Source of the DNA: Candidatus Roseilinea mizusawaensis
GTDB lineage: Bacteria; Chloroflexota; Anaerolineae; J036; Brachytrichaceae
Length of the DNA: 64,000 bases
Assembly: GCA_016841965.1 (NCBI GenBank)
Contig: JAEANN010000017.1
Location: 1-64,000, forward strand
Direction of reading: 5' to 3'
The notes under the pieces were generated by a model. That model did no database searches, was not told where the DNA came from, and saw nothing but the letters and a program-made list of their open reading frames with translations. The stretch's first letter is position 1; every line of letters starts with the position of its first letter. Below are positions 55,889 through 63,789 of the stretch, piece by piece. The translations under genes and the position numbers were made by a program.

Positions 55889-56868
55889 CACATCACTCGT
55901 TTGGCGCCGGCGACCAGCAGCTGTTCGCGCAACAGGGCGGCGTGTTGCGCGTCGCGCGCCAGCGCAATCATATTGCCGCCGCGTCCGCCGCCCGACAGTT
56001 TTGCGCCCAGCGCCCCGGCCCGGCGCGCCGCTTCGCACAGTGTGTCCAATTCCGGACACGACACGCCCAGCTCAGACAACAGGGCATGATTGTCATCCAT
56101 CAGCCGGCCCAGGCGCTCCCAGTCGCCGGCAAGCAGCGCCTGACGCGCGGCGTTGACTACCTCGGCGATGCGGTCGAACAGCCGCTCGTAAACGGCCGGC
56201 GTTGATTCCCAGCCCCGCCGTACATCGCCAACCGGGATGCGCGTCGGTGTCGAGAGGCCCGTGTCGGCGATGACCAGATGCGGCAGCGTGTTGATGGGGA
56301 TTGGGTCGATATGCGGCGCGCCGGCGTTAGATTCATCCGCTGCGCGCACAAACCACACCGGCTGCTCGTAAGCCACCACCGTGTTGTCGATGCCGCTGGG
56401 TGTGCCATGGTGCATCTTCTCTGCCTCGAACGCCAGTGCGCTGGCCTCGGCAGGAGTCAATTCGTGGCCGACATAGGCAGCTACCGCGCGCGCCACCGCC
56501 ACAGACACCGCCGCGCTGCTGCCCAGGTGTGCTGCAGCCGGAATTTCCGATCTCAGCGTGAGCTGAGCGCGCAGGGCTGCAAGAGGCAAGCCGGCTTGCT
56601 CTCTGTGGGTCGCTCGCACAAAGTCTAGCGTGGCTGCTGCCAGCCGTATCAGCGAGCGATCTGCGTCATGCTCAGCCGTGTAGAGGCGATTCAGATCGGC
56701 CGCCAGGATGCGAAATGACTGGCCGGATGGCTCGATGCGGGCGCGGGCGCGCAAATGAGACAGCGGAAAAGCAATGGCCGGCCGGCCATACACCACAGCG
56801 TGTTCGCCGCACAGGATAACCTTGGCGCACGCAGAGCGCTCCAGGGGTGAAGTGGTTGACATCAACAT
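55888..56868 (-). CDS. mvk: Mevalonate kinase
   Basis: About 326 residues from the ATG at 56868 (a second ATG two codons on is possible); the much longer upstream frame merely shadows the prenyltransferase. GHMP kinase motifs: SACAKVILCGEHAVVYGRPA (about 10-29), AAAHLGSSAAVSVAVARA (about 106-123) and KLSGGGRGGNMIAL (about 286-299). AEKMHHGTPSGIDNTV is characteristic of mevalonate kinase. Phosphorylates mevalonate for isoprenoid synthesis, which suggests a mevalonate route, though no other genes of that route are in the window. Follows the UbiA gene by 11 bases. Confidence 0.9.
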   Translation of the reverse strand: MLMSTTSPLERSACAKVILCGEHAVVYGRPAIAFPLSHLRARARIEPSGQSFRILAADLNRLYTAEHDADRSLIRLAAATLDFVRATHREQAGLPLAALRAQLTLRSEIPAAAHLGSSAAVSVAVARAVAAYVGHELTPAEASALAFEAEKMHHGTPSGIDNTVVAYEQPVWFVRAADESNAGAPHIDPIPINTLPHLVIADTGLSTPTRIPVGDVRRGWESTPAVYERLFDRIAEVVNAARQALLAGDWERLGRLMDDNHALLSELGVSCPELDTLCEAARRAGALGAKLSGGGRGGNMIALARDAQHAALLREQLLVAGAKRVM

Positions 56869-56879
56869 GGCTGCGCCTT

Positions 56880-57770
56880 TCAGACCGGCGGCAACATGTA
56901 CAGCGCCAGCACGACCGAGATTCCCCACAATCCCAACGCGACCTGCATGGGCCGGTCGGTCAGCACCAGCTCGTCCGGCGCGCCGCCCTCGCCCTTTACA
57001 TGCACCAGATACAGGTAGCGGAACAAGCCATAGACCACGAAAGGAATGGTCAGCATCATGGTGTGGTTCTTCGGCAACTGCGGCGCGGAGAATGTGTACA
57101 GCGCATAGGACACGATGGTGGCGCCGGTGATGATGCTGATGATCTGATCGAGGAGGGCCTGATTGTACTCGTTGAGAATGGCGCGCGTGCTGTTGCTGCC
57201 GTTCAACTCGACGATCTCTTGTCGGCGCTTGCCGAAACCCAGCAGCAGCGCCAACAGCATCATGCACACGTACATCCAGGGTGAGAAACGAATGGCGTCG
57301 GCCAGCGCTGCGCCGGCCCCCACGCGCAGCACAAACCCCGACGCGATCACCAGCACATCCAGAATGACGACATGCTTCAGCCGGAACGTGTACAGCGTCA
57401 TCAGCGCGAAGTAGCCCAGGCTGATCACGCCAAAGACAGCGTCCAGCGCAACCGCAACGCCCAGCGAGACGATGCACAGCGCGCCGGCCCATGCCAGCGC
57501 CAGCCCCGCCGACACATCGCCGCGCGCGATGGGCCGGTTGCGCTTGGTTGGGTGCAGCCGGTCGGCCGGCGCGTCGGCTACATCGTTGATCAGGTAGACC
57601 GCGCTTGACAGCAGGCACAACACCACGAATCCGATCACAGTGTCGCGCAGGTAAGGAAAGATGAACAACTTGCCGTCGAACACCAGGGCGGCAAAGATAA
57701 ACACATTCTTGGTCCATTGCCGGGGACGCATCGCGCGGAACAAGCCGCGCGTCGTCTGCTTGAGCTTCAT
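56880..57770 (-). CDS. UbiA-family prenyltransferase, decaprenyl-phosphate phosphoribosyltransferase-like
   Basis: A 296-residue protein with about eight transmembrane helices. AMRPRQWTKNVFIFAALVF (about 13-31) and the metal-binding NDVADAPADRLHPTKRNRPIA (about 61-81, an NDxxDxxxD pattern) match the DPPR-synthase subgroup, with a second acidic motif near YDxxxD-like positions. In relatives it joins PRPP to decaprenyl phosphate for cell-wall arabinan. Start is directly downstream of a leftward TATGAT box (57784 to 57779), so possibly leaderless. First gene of prenyltransferase-mvk-purB, all tightly packed. Confidence 0.82.
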   Translation of the reverse strand: MKLKQTTRGLFRAMRPRQWTKNVFIFAALVFDGKLFIFPYLRDTVIGFVVLCLLSSAVYLINDVADAPADRLHPTKRNRPIARGDVSAGLALAWAGALCIVSLGVAVALDAVFGVISLGYFALMTLYTFRLKHVVILDVLVIASGFVLRVGAGAALADAIRFSPWMYVCMMLLALLLGFGKRRQEIVELNGSNSTRAILNEYNQALLDQIISIITGATIVSYALYTFSAPQLPKNHTMMLTIPFVVYGLFRYLYLVHVKGEGGAPDELVLTDRPMQVALGLWGISVVLALYMLPPV

Positions 57771-58063
57771 AGGCAGTCATCATAAGCGATTTGCGGCAGA
57801 CAAGAGAAAACAGACAACAGACCATAGGCGACAGATCACAGACGACAGATCACAGCAGCGCGCAGCCGCCATGCCGCCCCATCCTGGGTGCATTTCTCGG
57901 CGGCGGCAAACTGCCTGGCAGAGAGCGTTGCGCGCAGTGGGTATGCCTGTAGGGCAAGCCGCCGGGCTTGGCCTGCTTTGTATGCCCATTGCCTCACGGC
58001 AAAATGCACCCCCACCGGCCGGGACAGGTACAATCGCCACATTCAACATCGGACACTTCAGCC
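57771..58063. other. Divergent spacer with heptamer array and inverted repeat
   Basis: 293 bases with no gene. Contains the leftward -10 box TATGAT at 57784-57779, the CAGAYNN array at 57811-57859, and an imperfect inverted repeat whose ends read GGGTGCATTT (from about 57887) and AAATGCACCC (to about 58014). Confidence 0.6.
57811..57859 (+). repeat. CAGAYNN heptamer array, 7 units
   Basis: CAGACAA, CAGACCA, TAGGCGA, CAGATCA, CAGACGA, CAGATCA, CAGCAGC in one register. Same consensus as the hyp-locus arrays 35 kb away. Confidence 0.85.
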
Positions 58064-58813
58064 ATGCATCGATTCGAGGACCTGGCGCAACGATTGATCG
58101 AGGGGTCGCTGGCACGCCTGTTGGGTCAGCGCCTACAACCGCAGACTGTGCTGCGTGCGCTCGTGCAGGCCATCGAGGACGCCCAAGTGCTGGGCGCGCA
58201 GGGCGAACCTGTTGCGCCGAACCATTTCTGGGTCAACCTCAGCGAGCAGGACCTGGCGCCCCTGGAATACTTTCATCCTAATTTGGCCGATGAGCTATCT
58301 GAAAACGCGCGCCAGATCATGGTGCAGATGGGTCTGCGGCTGGATATGCCGCCGCGTGTCTTTCTGCGCGGCGTGCAGGAGCTGTCTCCCCGGCAAATCA
58401 GCGTCATCGCGCGCTGGATTCCGCCTGATCTGCCGATGTCCTCTACCACAGCCCAGGCTGCCCACCCCGTGGCTTTGCCGCGCCGGCCTTTTGTGATTGT
58501 CGATGGCCGCCGGCAGATCGCGTTGACGCGCGAACTGGTGCGTATTGGGCGCTCGCGCGAAAATGACATCGTGGTCGATGATCGTCGCGTGTCGCGGCAT
58601 CATTTGGAGTTGCGCTGGCAGACCAATCTTGTCAAGTTCCTCGCCGTCGATCTGGGCAGCACCGGCGGCACCAAACTCAACGGCTATCCCATCCAGCAAT
58701 GCACCCTCGAGGCCGGCGATGTGCTGTCGCTCGGCGGGGTTGAGATCATCTATGGCGAGGAATTTGCCTTGCAGTCTACGCTGGGCAGACCACAAGCCGA
58801 CGACATGGGCTGA
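58064..58813 (+). CDS. FhaA-like protein (DUF3662 plus FHA domain)
   Basis: A 249-residue protein from the ATG at 58064. N-terminal domain (1-115, MHRFEDLAQRLIEGSLARLLG...) resembles the DUF3662 domain of actinobacterial FhaA. A C-terminal FHA domain (about 150-235) has RIGRSRENDIVVDDRRVSRHH, in which Arg, Ser and His-His are the phosphothreonine-binding residues. Would bind phosphorylated Ser/Thr-kinase targets, often in cell-wall control. No kinase in the window. A TACAAT box lies about 30 bases upstream. Confidence 0.85.
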   Translation: MHRFEDLAQRLIEGSLARLLGQRLQPQTVLRALVQAIEDAQVLGAQGEPVAPNHFWVNLSEQDLAPLEYFHPNLADELSENARQIMVQMGLRLDMPPRVFLRGVQELSPRQISVIARWIPPDLPMSSTTAQAAHPVALPRRPFVIVDGRRQIALTRELVRIGRSRENDIVVDDRRVSRHHLELRWQTNLVKFLAVDLGSTGGTKLNGYPIQQCTLEAGDVLSLGGVEIIYGEEFALQSTLGRPQADDMG

Positions 58814-58831
58814 TGAGCCGGCAGCCTGCCT

Positions 58832-61363
58832 TCAGTCTCGCACAATCAAGCGTGTCACATCATCGGCTGCGCCGACAGGTTTGTTATCTGCTGCATATAA
58901 CCGTAAGCGCAACGGCTGCCGGCCCTCCACAATTGCCGGGTGCGCGCTCAGGCGTTGTGCGTCCTCTACGCTCACCGCCACTTCGGGTGGGCCGTCTTCG
59001 GCGTATACAATGCGCGTCGGCCTCGCTGGCGTCAGTTCGATCTTCGCCGGCGCCAGCCGCTCAATCGCCGCGCGTTGTTCGGGCGTCAGCAATCTCTCGA
59101 ACGCCGGCTGCAAGGGGCGCTCGGCGGCTTCCCTGGCTGTGAGCGCGCCGCGCCATGCCGATGCCAGTCCGCGCTCGATCAAGGCCCGATCCACCGCCGG
59201 CAGACCCAGCTCTGGCATGAGTGATCCCACCAGTCGCACGCGCAACAGCCATTGCTTTAGTTCGTGTGTCCAGCCCGGCAGCCTGCCGAGTTGATCGCTG
59301 AACTCGCCAGCCAGCGTTTGCGCCGCCGCATCGAGATCGAATTGCGCCGGGTCGAGTGGGCCGCCCCCGATCACCAGATCTTCATAGCGCAACACGCGCC
59401 CGGCTGCCACGCGCTTGTTTAGCCGGTCGTACACATACTCCACGCGCTCGCTCAGGCCGGGCGGGTTCAGATCGCGCACCCACTCCGGCTTGACTGCGCT
59501 CGCCAGGCCGATCAGGTTGAGCCGGCTGCCTGTGCGAGTGGTGATCTCGCGCATCTCCGACACAACGATCAGCAGCGCGCGCTTGACGGCGCTCTCGTCC
59601 ATCAATGTGCCGTGCCGGCCGCCGGCCAGATCGAATTCGTCCGTGCCGCTGCTTTTGCGCACGGCCAGTTGATCAATGAAGCCGGCCAGATGACAGCGCG
59701 CCACAGCCTCGTCCGGACTTTGACTGCCAGCTCCTTCTCCCGTTTGATCGGAGAAAGTTGGGGAGGGATCTGCCAGCCCGGCTTGTTCGCACAGCGCCAT
59801 GATCTGGCGATAGGCTAGCGCCACCTCACGCGCGGCATGCGGATTGACGCCGTGGCTATAGCACGCTTTGGCGTTGAAGCGGTTCTGCGCGGCGTGCTCG
59901 AACGCGCGGGCCAGCACAAAGTAATCGGACTGGTGGGAGATATAGAACCGCTCGCGGTTGCGGCGCGCGACTTTGTCGTTGCGGTCGAGCCGGGTGAACA
60001 GATCACGCCCGCTGACCAGCGCGGCCAGCAAAGCTACCTCGCGCACACAGCCCAGGCGAGCCGCTTCGATCACCATGCGCGCATAGCGCGGGTGCATCGG
60101 CAGGCGCAACATCTGCCGGCCCAGTGGGGTCAGCCCGCGTCCGATCTCAATTGCTCCCAGCAAGGCCAGCAGTGCTTCGGCGTGGCGCAGGCGTTCGGGC
60201 TGTGGTTTGTCCAGAAAGTCAAAGCCGGCCACATTCGTCTGGCCGAGCGAATATAGCAAGAGCACCACTTCGGCTAGATCCGTGCGCCGAATTTCGGGAG
60301 TGTTGCGTGCGGGGCGTTGGGCGTGTTCGGCCTCGCTCCACAGGCGGTAGCACACGCCCGGCGCGATGCGGCCGGCCCGGCCGGCGCGTTGATCTGCCGA
60401 AGCGTGCGAGATCGGCTCGACGCGCAGCGTGTCCAGCCCGCGTTCAGGGTCGTAGCGCGCAATGCGTGCCAGGCCGCTGTCCACCACATAGCGAATGCCG
60501 GGGATCGTCACCGATGTCTCGGCGACATTGGTCGATACGATGATGCGGCGGTACGGGGTAGGAATGAAAGCGCGGTCTTGTTCTTCCGGCGGCAGCTCGC
60601 CGTGCAACGGCAACACCACCACCCCGTCGCGTTGTTCGCGGCCCAGCGCGCGACGGATTTCCTCAATCGTTCGGGCAATCTCATATGCGCCGGGCATGAA
60701 CACCAGGATGTCGCCTTCGCTTGTGTCGCGCACGATCTTGCCCACCTGGGCAGCGGCGCGCTCCCAAATGTCCGTGTCGTCGCCCCATGCCTGATAACGA
60801 ATGTCCACCGGAAACTGCCGGCCTTGTGATTCCAGGATCGGGCAGTGGCCAAGATAGTCGGCCACCGGCCGGGCTTCGAGTGTGGCCGACATGACGACGG
60901 CAAGCAAATCGGGCCGGCGCTCGGCTTGCAGGCGTTTGACGATTGCCAGCGCCACATCGCCCAACAGGGTGCGCTCGTGGAACTCGTCGAACAGGATTGC
61001 GCCGACCCGCGACAATGTTGGATCGCTGTGCAGCCAGCGCAGCAGGATGCCCTCGGTCACAAAGGCGATGCGTGTATCGGGCGCAAGCGCTTCTTCAAAA
61101 CGCACCTGATAGCCCACTTCACGGCCCAGCGCAACGCCCATCTCTTCAGCCACGCGGCGGGCCACGCTGCGCGCGGCCACCCGGCGGGGTTGCAGCACCA
61201 CGATCTGTTCGCCGGCCGGCACGCGCCCGTCGCGCGCCAGCATCTGGCACACCTGCGTTGTCTTGCCGGAGCCGGTCGGTGCAATGAGAACGAGCCGGTT
61301 GTGCCGCTCCCACGCTGCGCGTAGATCATCGTGAAGATCCCAGATGGGTAGATCGGTCTGCAT
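58832..61363 (-). CDS. hrpB: HrpB-type DEAH-family ATP-dependent helicase
   Basis: About 843 residues from the ATG at 61363 (MQTDLPIWDLHDDL). Walker A APTGSGKTTQ (about 27-36), motif II ILFDEFHERTL (about 123-133), motif III VMSATLE, motif VI SHASADQRAGRAGR (about 320-333), then helicase-associated and HrpB C-terminal regions with VKPEWVRDLNPPGL-like text. Role in bacteria unclear: probably RNA unwinding. Around residues 540-560 there is an unusual segment SPTFSDQTGEGAGSQSPDEA, coded by a partly palindromic stretch (about 59735-59770). Confidence 0.88.
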   Translation of the reverse strand: MQTDLPIWDLHDDLRAAWERHNRLVLIAPTGSGKTTQVCQMLARDGRVPAGEQIVVLQPRRVAARSVARRVAEEMGVALGREVGYQVRFEEALAPDTRIAFVTEGILLRWLHSDPTLSRVGAILFDEFHERTLLGDVALAIVKRLQAERRPDLLAVVMSATLEARPVADYLGHCPILESQGRQFPVDIRYQAWGDDTDIWERAAAQVGKIVRDTSEGDILVFMPGAYEIARTIEEIRRALGREQRDGVVVLPLHGELPPEEQDRAFIPTPYRRIIVSTNVAETSVTIPGIRYVVDSGLARIARYDPERGLDTLRVEPISHASADQRAGRAGRIAPGVCYRLWSEAEHAQRPARNTPEIRRTDLAEVVLLLYSLGQTNVAGFDFLDKPQPERLRHAEALLALLGAIEIGRGLTPLGRQMLRLPMHPRYARMVIEAARLGCVREVALLAALVSGRDLFTRLDRNDKVARRNRERFYISHQSDYFVLARAFEHAAQNRFNAKACYSHGVNPHAAREVALAYRQIMALCEQAGLADPSPTFSDQTGEGAGSQSPDEAVARCHLAGFIDQLAVRKSSGTDEFDLAGGRHGTLMDESAVKRALLIVVSEMREITTRTGSRLNLIGLASAVKPEWVRDLNPPGLSERVEYVYDRLNKRVAAGRVLRYEDLVIGGGPLDPAQFDLDAAAQTLAGEFSDQLGRLPGWTHELKQWLLRVRLVGSLMPELGLPAVDRALIERGLASAWRGALTAREAAERPLQPAFERLLTPEQRAAIERLAPAKIELTPARPTRIVYAEDGPPEVAVSVEDAQRLSAHPAIVEGRQPLRLRLYAADNKPVGAADDVTRLIVRD

Positions 61364-61903
61364 GTGCGCCGAATTGTAGCGGTGCGCCGCCGCATTTGGG
61401 GCTACAGTACGCACTTACACAGACAACGCAGCTCAGCCAAATCGCAGGGTAGCACACACAGTCCGTGATGAAGATTGTCTATCTGCCTGGCGCGATGCGA
61501 TCATGCGCGATTACCAGATCGACCCGTCGCCTGCGCCGGGTTGGCAGGTGCACTGGCAGATCGACGATTGCTATAGCTACTTGCCGGCCGGCGCACTGGA
61601 TTCTGGCTTGACGGCGACCTGTGCGTGGCGCGCTTCGGTTCAAATGGCCGGCTGGCGCATTGTGTCGCCGAAGGCGGTCGTGTGCGGTTCTGAGCGGATG
61701 ACGGCAATGGCTAACCGCGACGAGGATGCAGTGTGGTGTGCAAACGTATCTGGCCGGCCTGGAGGCATTGCCGTTCAATCGACCGCCACATGCAAAGCTC
61801 ATTGATTTATTTTTATCATCTGCGGGCCAACCGGCGGCGGGAGGCGCTGCTCGCCTCGCTTCCGCCCTTAGTTGGAGATTTTGAAATTTCATCAGCCGGC
61901 CAC
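61364..61903. other. Gene-free stretch right of the helicase
   Basis: I see no supported gene. A 100-codon plus-strand frame (61503-61805) lacks a Shine-Dalgarno, domain or recognisable motif and overlaps an equally long frame on the other strand. No repeat array here. Confidence 0.5.
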
Positions 61904-61932
61904 TTGACACACCCCAATCGACATGATATTGT
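61904..61932 (+). promoter_or_regulatory. Sigma-70-type promoter of the small transcription unit
   Basis: TTGACA (61904-61909), a 17-base spacer, TATTGT (61927-61932). It is the best promoter match in the right part of the window. Confidence 0.65.
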
Positions 61933-61992
61933 CTTCTGCAGCACAGCAGGCAACTGCATGCGCAAACCATAATCGGAGGCAAGGTTAGACCG

Positions 61993-62100
61993 ATGGTATT
62001 CGAAATCACTCTTCCCGCCTGGATGACCCGCACCGCCGGGGGCGATGTTGGTTTTCCTTGCCGTATTGCGCCTGTTGCTCGCTGCACGGTGAATCAGTAG
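61993..62100 (+). CDS. Possible 35-codon small or leader ORF
   Basis: ATG to TAG, protein beginning MVFEITLPAWMTRTAGGDVG. GGAGG lies 13 bases and AAGG 8 bases before the ATG. It sits about 55 bases after the predicted transcript start and ends 18 bases before the first of two terminators. It could be a leader peptide, a small protein, or chance within a noncoding RNA. No similarity recognised. Confidence 0.35.
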   Translation: MVFEITLPAWMTRTAGGDVGFPCRIAPVARCTVNQ

Positions 62101-62118
62101 AAATTCCACGGACATAGC

Positions 62119-62165
62119 GAAGGCCACGGGCGCAAGCGACGGCTCCCCGTGGCCTTCTTCTTTTT
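62119..62165 (+). terminator. First tandem intrinsic terminator
   Basis: Stem GAAGGCCACGGG / CCCGTGGCCTTC (62119-62130 and 62146-62157), 15-base loop, then TTCTTTTT. Confidence 0.85.
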
Positions 62166-62177
62166 CGGGACCCTTTC

Positions 62178-62228
62178 AAGGCCACGGGTGTGTCAGCGGC
62201 GTTGCCGCAACGCCCGTGGCCTTTTTTA
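62178..62228 (+). terminator. Second tandem intrinsic terminator
   Basis: Stem AAGGCCACGGG / CCCGTGGCCTT (62178-62188 and 62213-62223), with an inner GCGGC/GCCGC helix, then TTTTT. Same outer stem as the first terminator. Confidence 0.88.
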
Positions 62229-62498
62229 GTTTTGCTTTTGTTGGAGAGTTTGCCGTGACCGTGAAGTCAATATTCATCAGATTCGTCAAGTTCATCACGT
62301 TCGCCTGGCTGGTTCCAACCGGCCATCGCCGGCCTGCGGACAATGGCAAACGCGCTGAACACACCGGCACAGCGCGATCTGCGCGCCGGTCTGGTCGGCC
62401 TGATCTGCCCGAAACGACCGAATTGCGCGATATCGGAAGTCTGGTGTTGTGAGGGCATTGCTGCCACCCGATCGACGCTTTGAGAAATGGAGAACAAT

Positions 62499-63431
62499 AT
62501 GACTGCGACACCGCTGAGCGCCGTGGCACAAGGGAGATGTGAAGGGCCGGACGATCTGGTTGCCCTGTGCGACATGCTGTCGTCGGCGAGCGCCGAAGAC
62601 CCGGCCGGCGTGTACTGGCATCCCGGCGACCTGATCTGGCGCTACTTTCTGCTCACGATAAATGAAGACCCTGAGCGATGTATGCGCGTCTGGCGCGCCG
62701 GCAGCGACGTGCTTGGCTTTGCCTGGCACGATCCGCGCGATGGCTATGTGGATTGGCAGGCGCATCCCCGCGCGCGCCGGCTGGGCCTCGACACCGAAAT
62801 GATCGATTGGGCGCTGATGCGCCACTCAGCCAGCCAGTCCGGCAAGCCCCCCGCCGAGCGCAGGCCTCCCTTCACCGGCTGTTGCGACACCGACACGCAC
62901 CGGCAGGCCACCCTCGAACGGCATGGCTTTGCGCGCGACACCAACGTGTTTCATCATCTTGTCCGCTCCTTGAACGGCCATCTGCCCGAACCCAATCTGC
63001 CGGCCGGCTTTGTCTTGCGCAGCGTGGCCGGCGAACATGAGTATGTCAACCGCGCTGCCGCGCACCAATCGGCCTTTCACCCCTCCCGCGTCACCGCAGC
63101 GCACTATCTTCGATTGATGCGGCTGCCCGGCTATGACCGTGACATGGACGTGGTAGCTGTGGCGCCAGATGGCCGCATCGCCGCGTTTGCGCTGGGGTGG
63201 GTTGACCCGCGAACCGGCATTGGCGAGTTCGAGCCGGTCGGCACACACGCGGATTTTCGGCGCATGGGGTTGGGCCGGGCGGTGTTGATCGAAGGGCTGC
63301 GCCGCATGCAGGCGCGTAGCTGCCACACCGCCTTCGTCATGTGCGAGGGCCACAATGCCGGCGTCAATCAGTTTTACCAGTCTGCCGGCTTCACCCTGAT
63401 TCGCAGAGATTTCGACTATGTCCGCAGGTAG
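62499..63431 (+). CDS. GNAT-family N-acetyltransferase, two-domain
   Basis: About 310 residues from the ATG at 62499, which has GGAG six bases upstream; an earlier ATG lies in that signal. The N-terminal half (about 20-150) looks like a degenerate GNAT domain. The C-terminal half has the acetyl-CoA loop GTHADFRRMGLGRAVLIEGLRRMQ (about 245-268) and closing GVNQFYQSAGFTLIRRDFDY. Acetylates an amine, substrate unknown. The upstream terminators raise the possibility that expression depends on read-through. Confidence 0.83.
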   Translation: MTATPLSAVAQGRCEGPDDLVALCDMLSSASAEDPAGVYWHPGDLIWRYFLLTINEDPERCMRVWRAGSDVLGFAWHDPRDGYVDWQAHPRARRLGLDTEMIDWALMRHSASQSGKPPAERRPPFTGCCDTDTHRQATLERHGFARDTNVFHHLVRSLNGHLPEPNLPAGFVLRSVAGEHEYVNRAAAHQSAFHPSRVTAAHYLRLMRLPGYDRDMDVVAVAPDGRIAAFALGWVDPRTGIGEFEPVGTHADFRRMGLGRAVLIEGLRRMQARSCHTAFVMCEGHNAGVNQFYQSAGFTLIRRDFDYVRR

Positions 63432-63432
63432 A

Positions 63433-63533
63433 GCGTATTTCGTGTTGCGTATCTCGTTTCGTATGGCGTACTGCGTATGGCGTGTGAGCAGTCTCACGCA
63501 ACATGCAACACGTGATACGCAACACACCCACGG
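63433..63533. repeat. GCGTATY-type heptamer array folded as an inverted repeat
   Basis: Units GCGTATT, TCGTGTT, GCGTATC, TCGTTTC, GTATGGC, GTACTGC, GTATGGC on the left, and ACGCAAC, ATGCAAC, ACGTGAT, ACGCAAC on the right. Perfect 12-base inverted repeat 63442-63453 / 63514-63525 and a central GTGAG-CAGT-CTCAC hairpin. Confidence 0.85.
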
Positions 63534-63543
63534 AGCATTCAAC

Positions 63544-63750
63544 ATGTCTATTGTGACAGCCCAGATCGAAGCGCAGATTCAGCATGCCGAAAAAACGCTG
63601 GAGATGTTGACACGCGACCTGGAAATGGCCGGGTGCAACGGCGCGTTCGACAAGATTCAGCGATTGAGTGCCGAGTATGCCGCGCACCAGGGCAAGCTCG
63701 AGACGCTGTTGGCAGAGTGGGAAAGGGTGGCAGCGAATGGCAGTGACTGA
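63544..63750 (+). CDS. Free-standing coiled-coil protein like the C-terminal domain of ABC-F ATPases
   Basis: A 68-residue protein MSIVTAQIEAQIQHAEKTL...; GGAG lies eight bases before the ATG. The chain is two predicted helices with a short turn (AGCNGAFDKIQ), ending in EYAAHQGKLETLLAEWERVA. It resembles the Uup/ABC_tran_CTD two-helix coiled coil that ends many ABC-F proteins, but no ATPase domain precedes it. It could be a split-off domain with its own role, or a small partner protein. Confidence 0.7.
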   Translation: MSIVTAQIEAQIQHAEKTLEMLTRDLEMAGCNGAFDKIQRLSAEYAAHQGKLETLLAEWERVAANGSD

Positions 63751-63789
63751 ACACAGGGCCGGTCATGCCGGCCGGGGAGCGTGCGTGCA

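Noticed and set aside
55889-56059. 57-residue upstream extension of purB
   Set aside because: Arg-rich text inside the mvk gene; the ATG at 55888 overlaps the mvk stop and leads into the family domain.
56869-57825. N-terminal extension of the mevalonate kinase frame
   Set aside because: It overlaps the UbiA-type gene, whose motifs are clear; the mevalonate kinase N-terminus fits the ATG at 56868.
59735-59770. Palindromic REP-like insertion in hrpB
   Set aside because: TTCTCC/GGAGAA pairing is short and imperfect; not enough to call an element without other copies.
61503-61805. 100-codon ORF downstream of the helicase
   Set aside because: No ribosome-binding site, no motif, and an equally long frame on the other strand.
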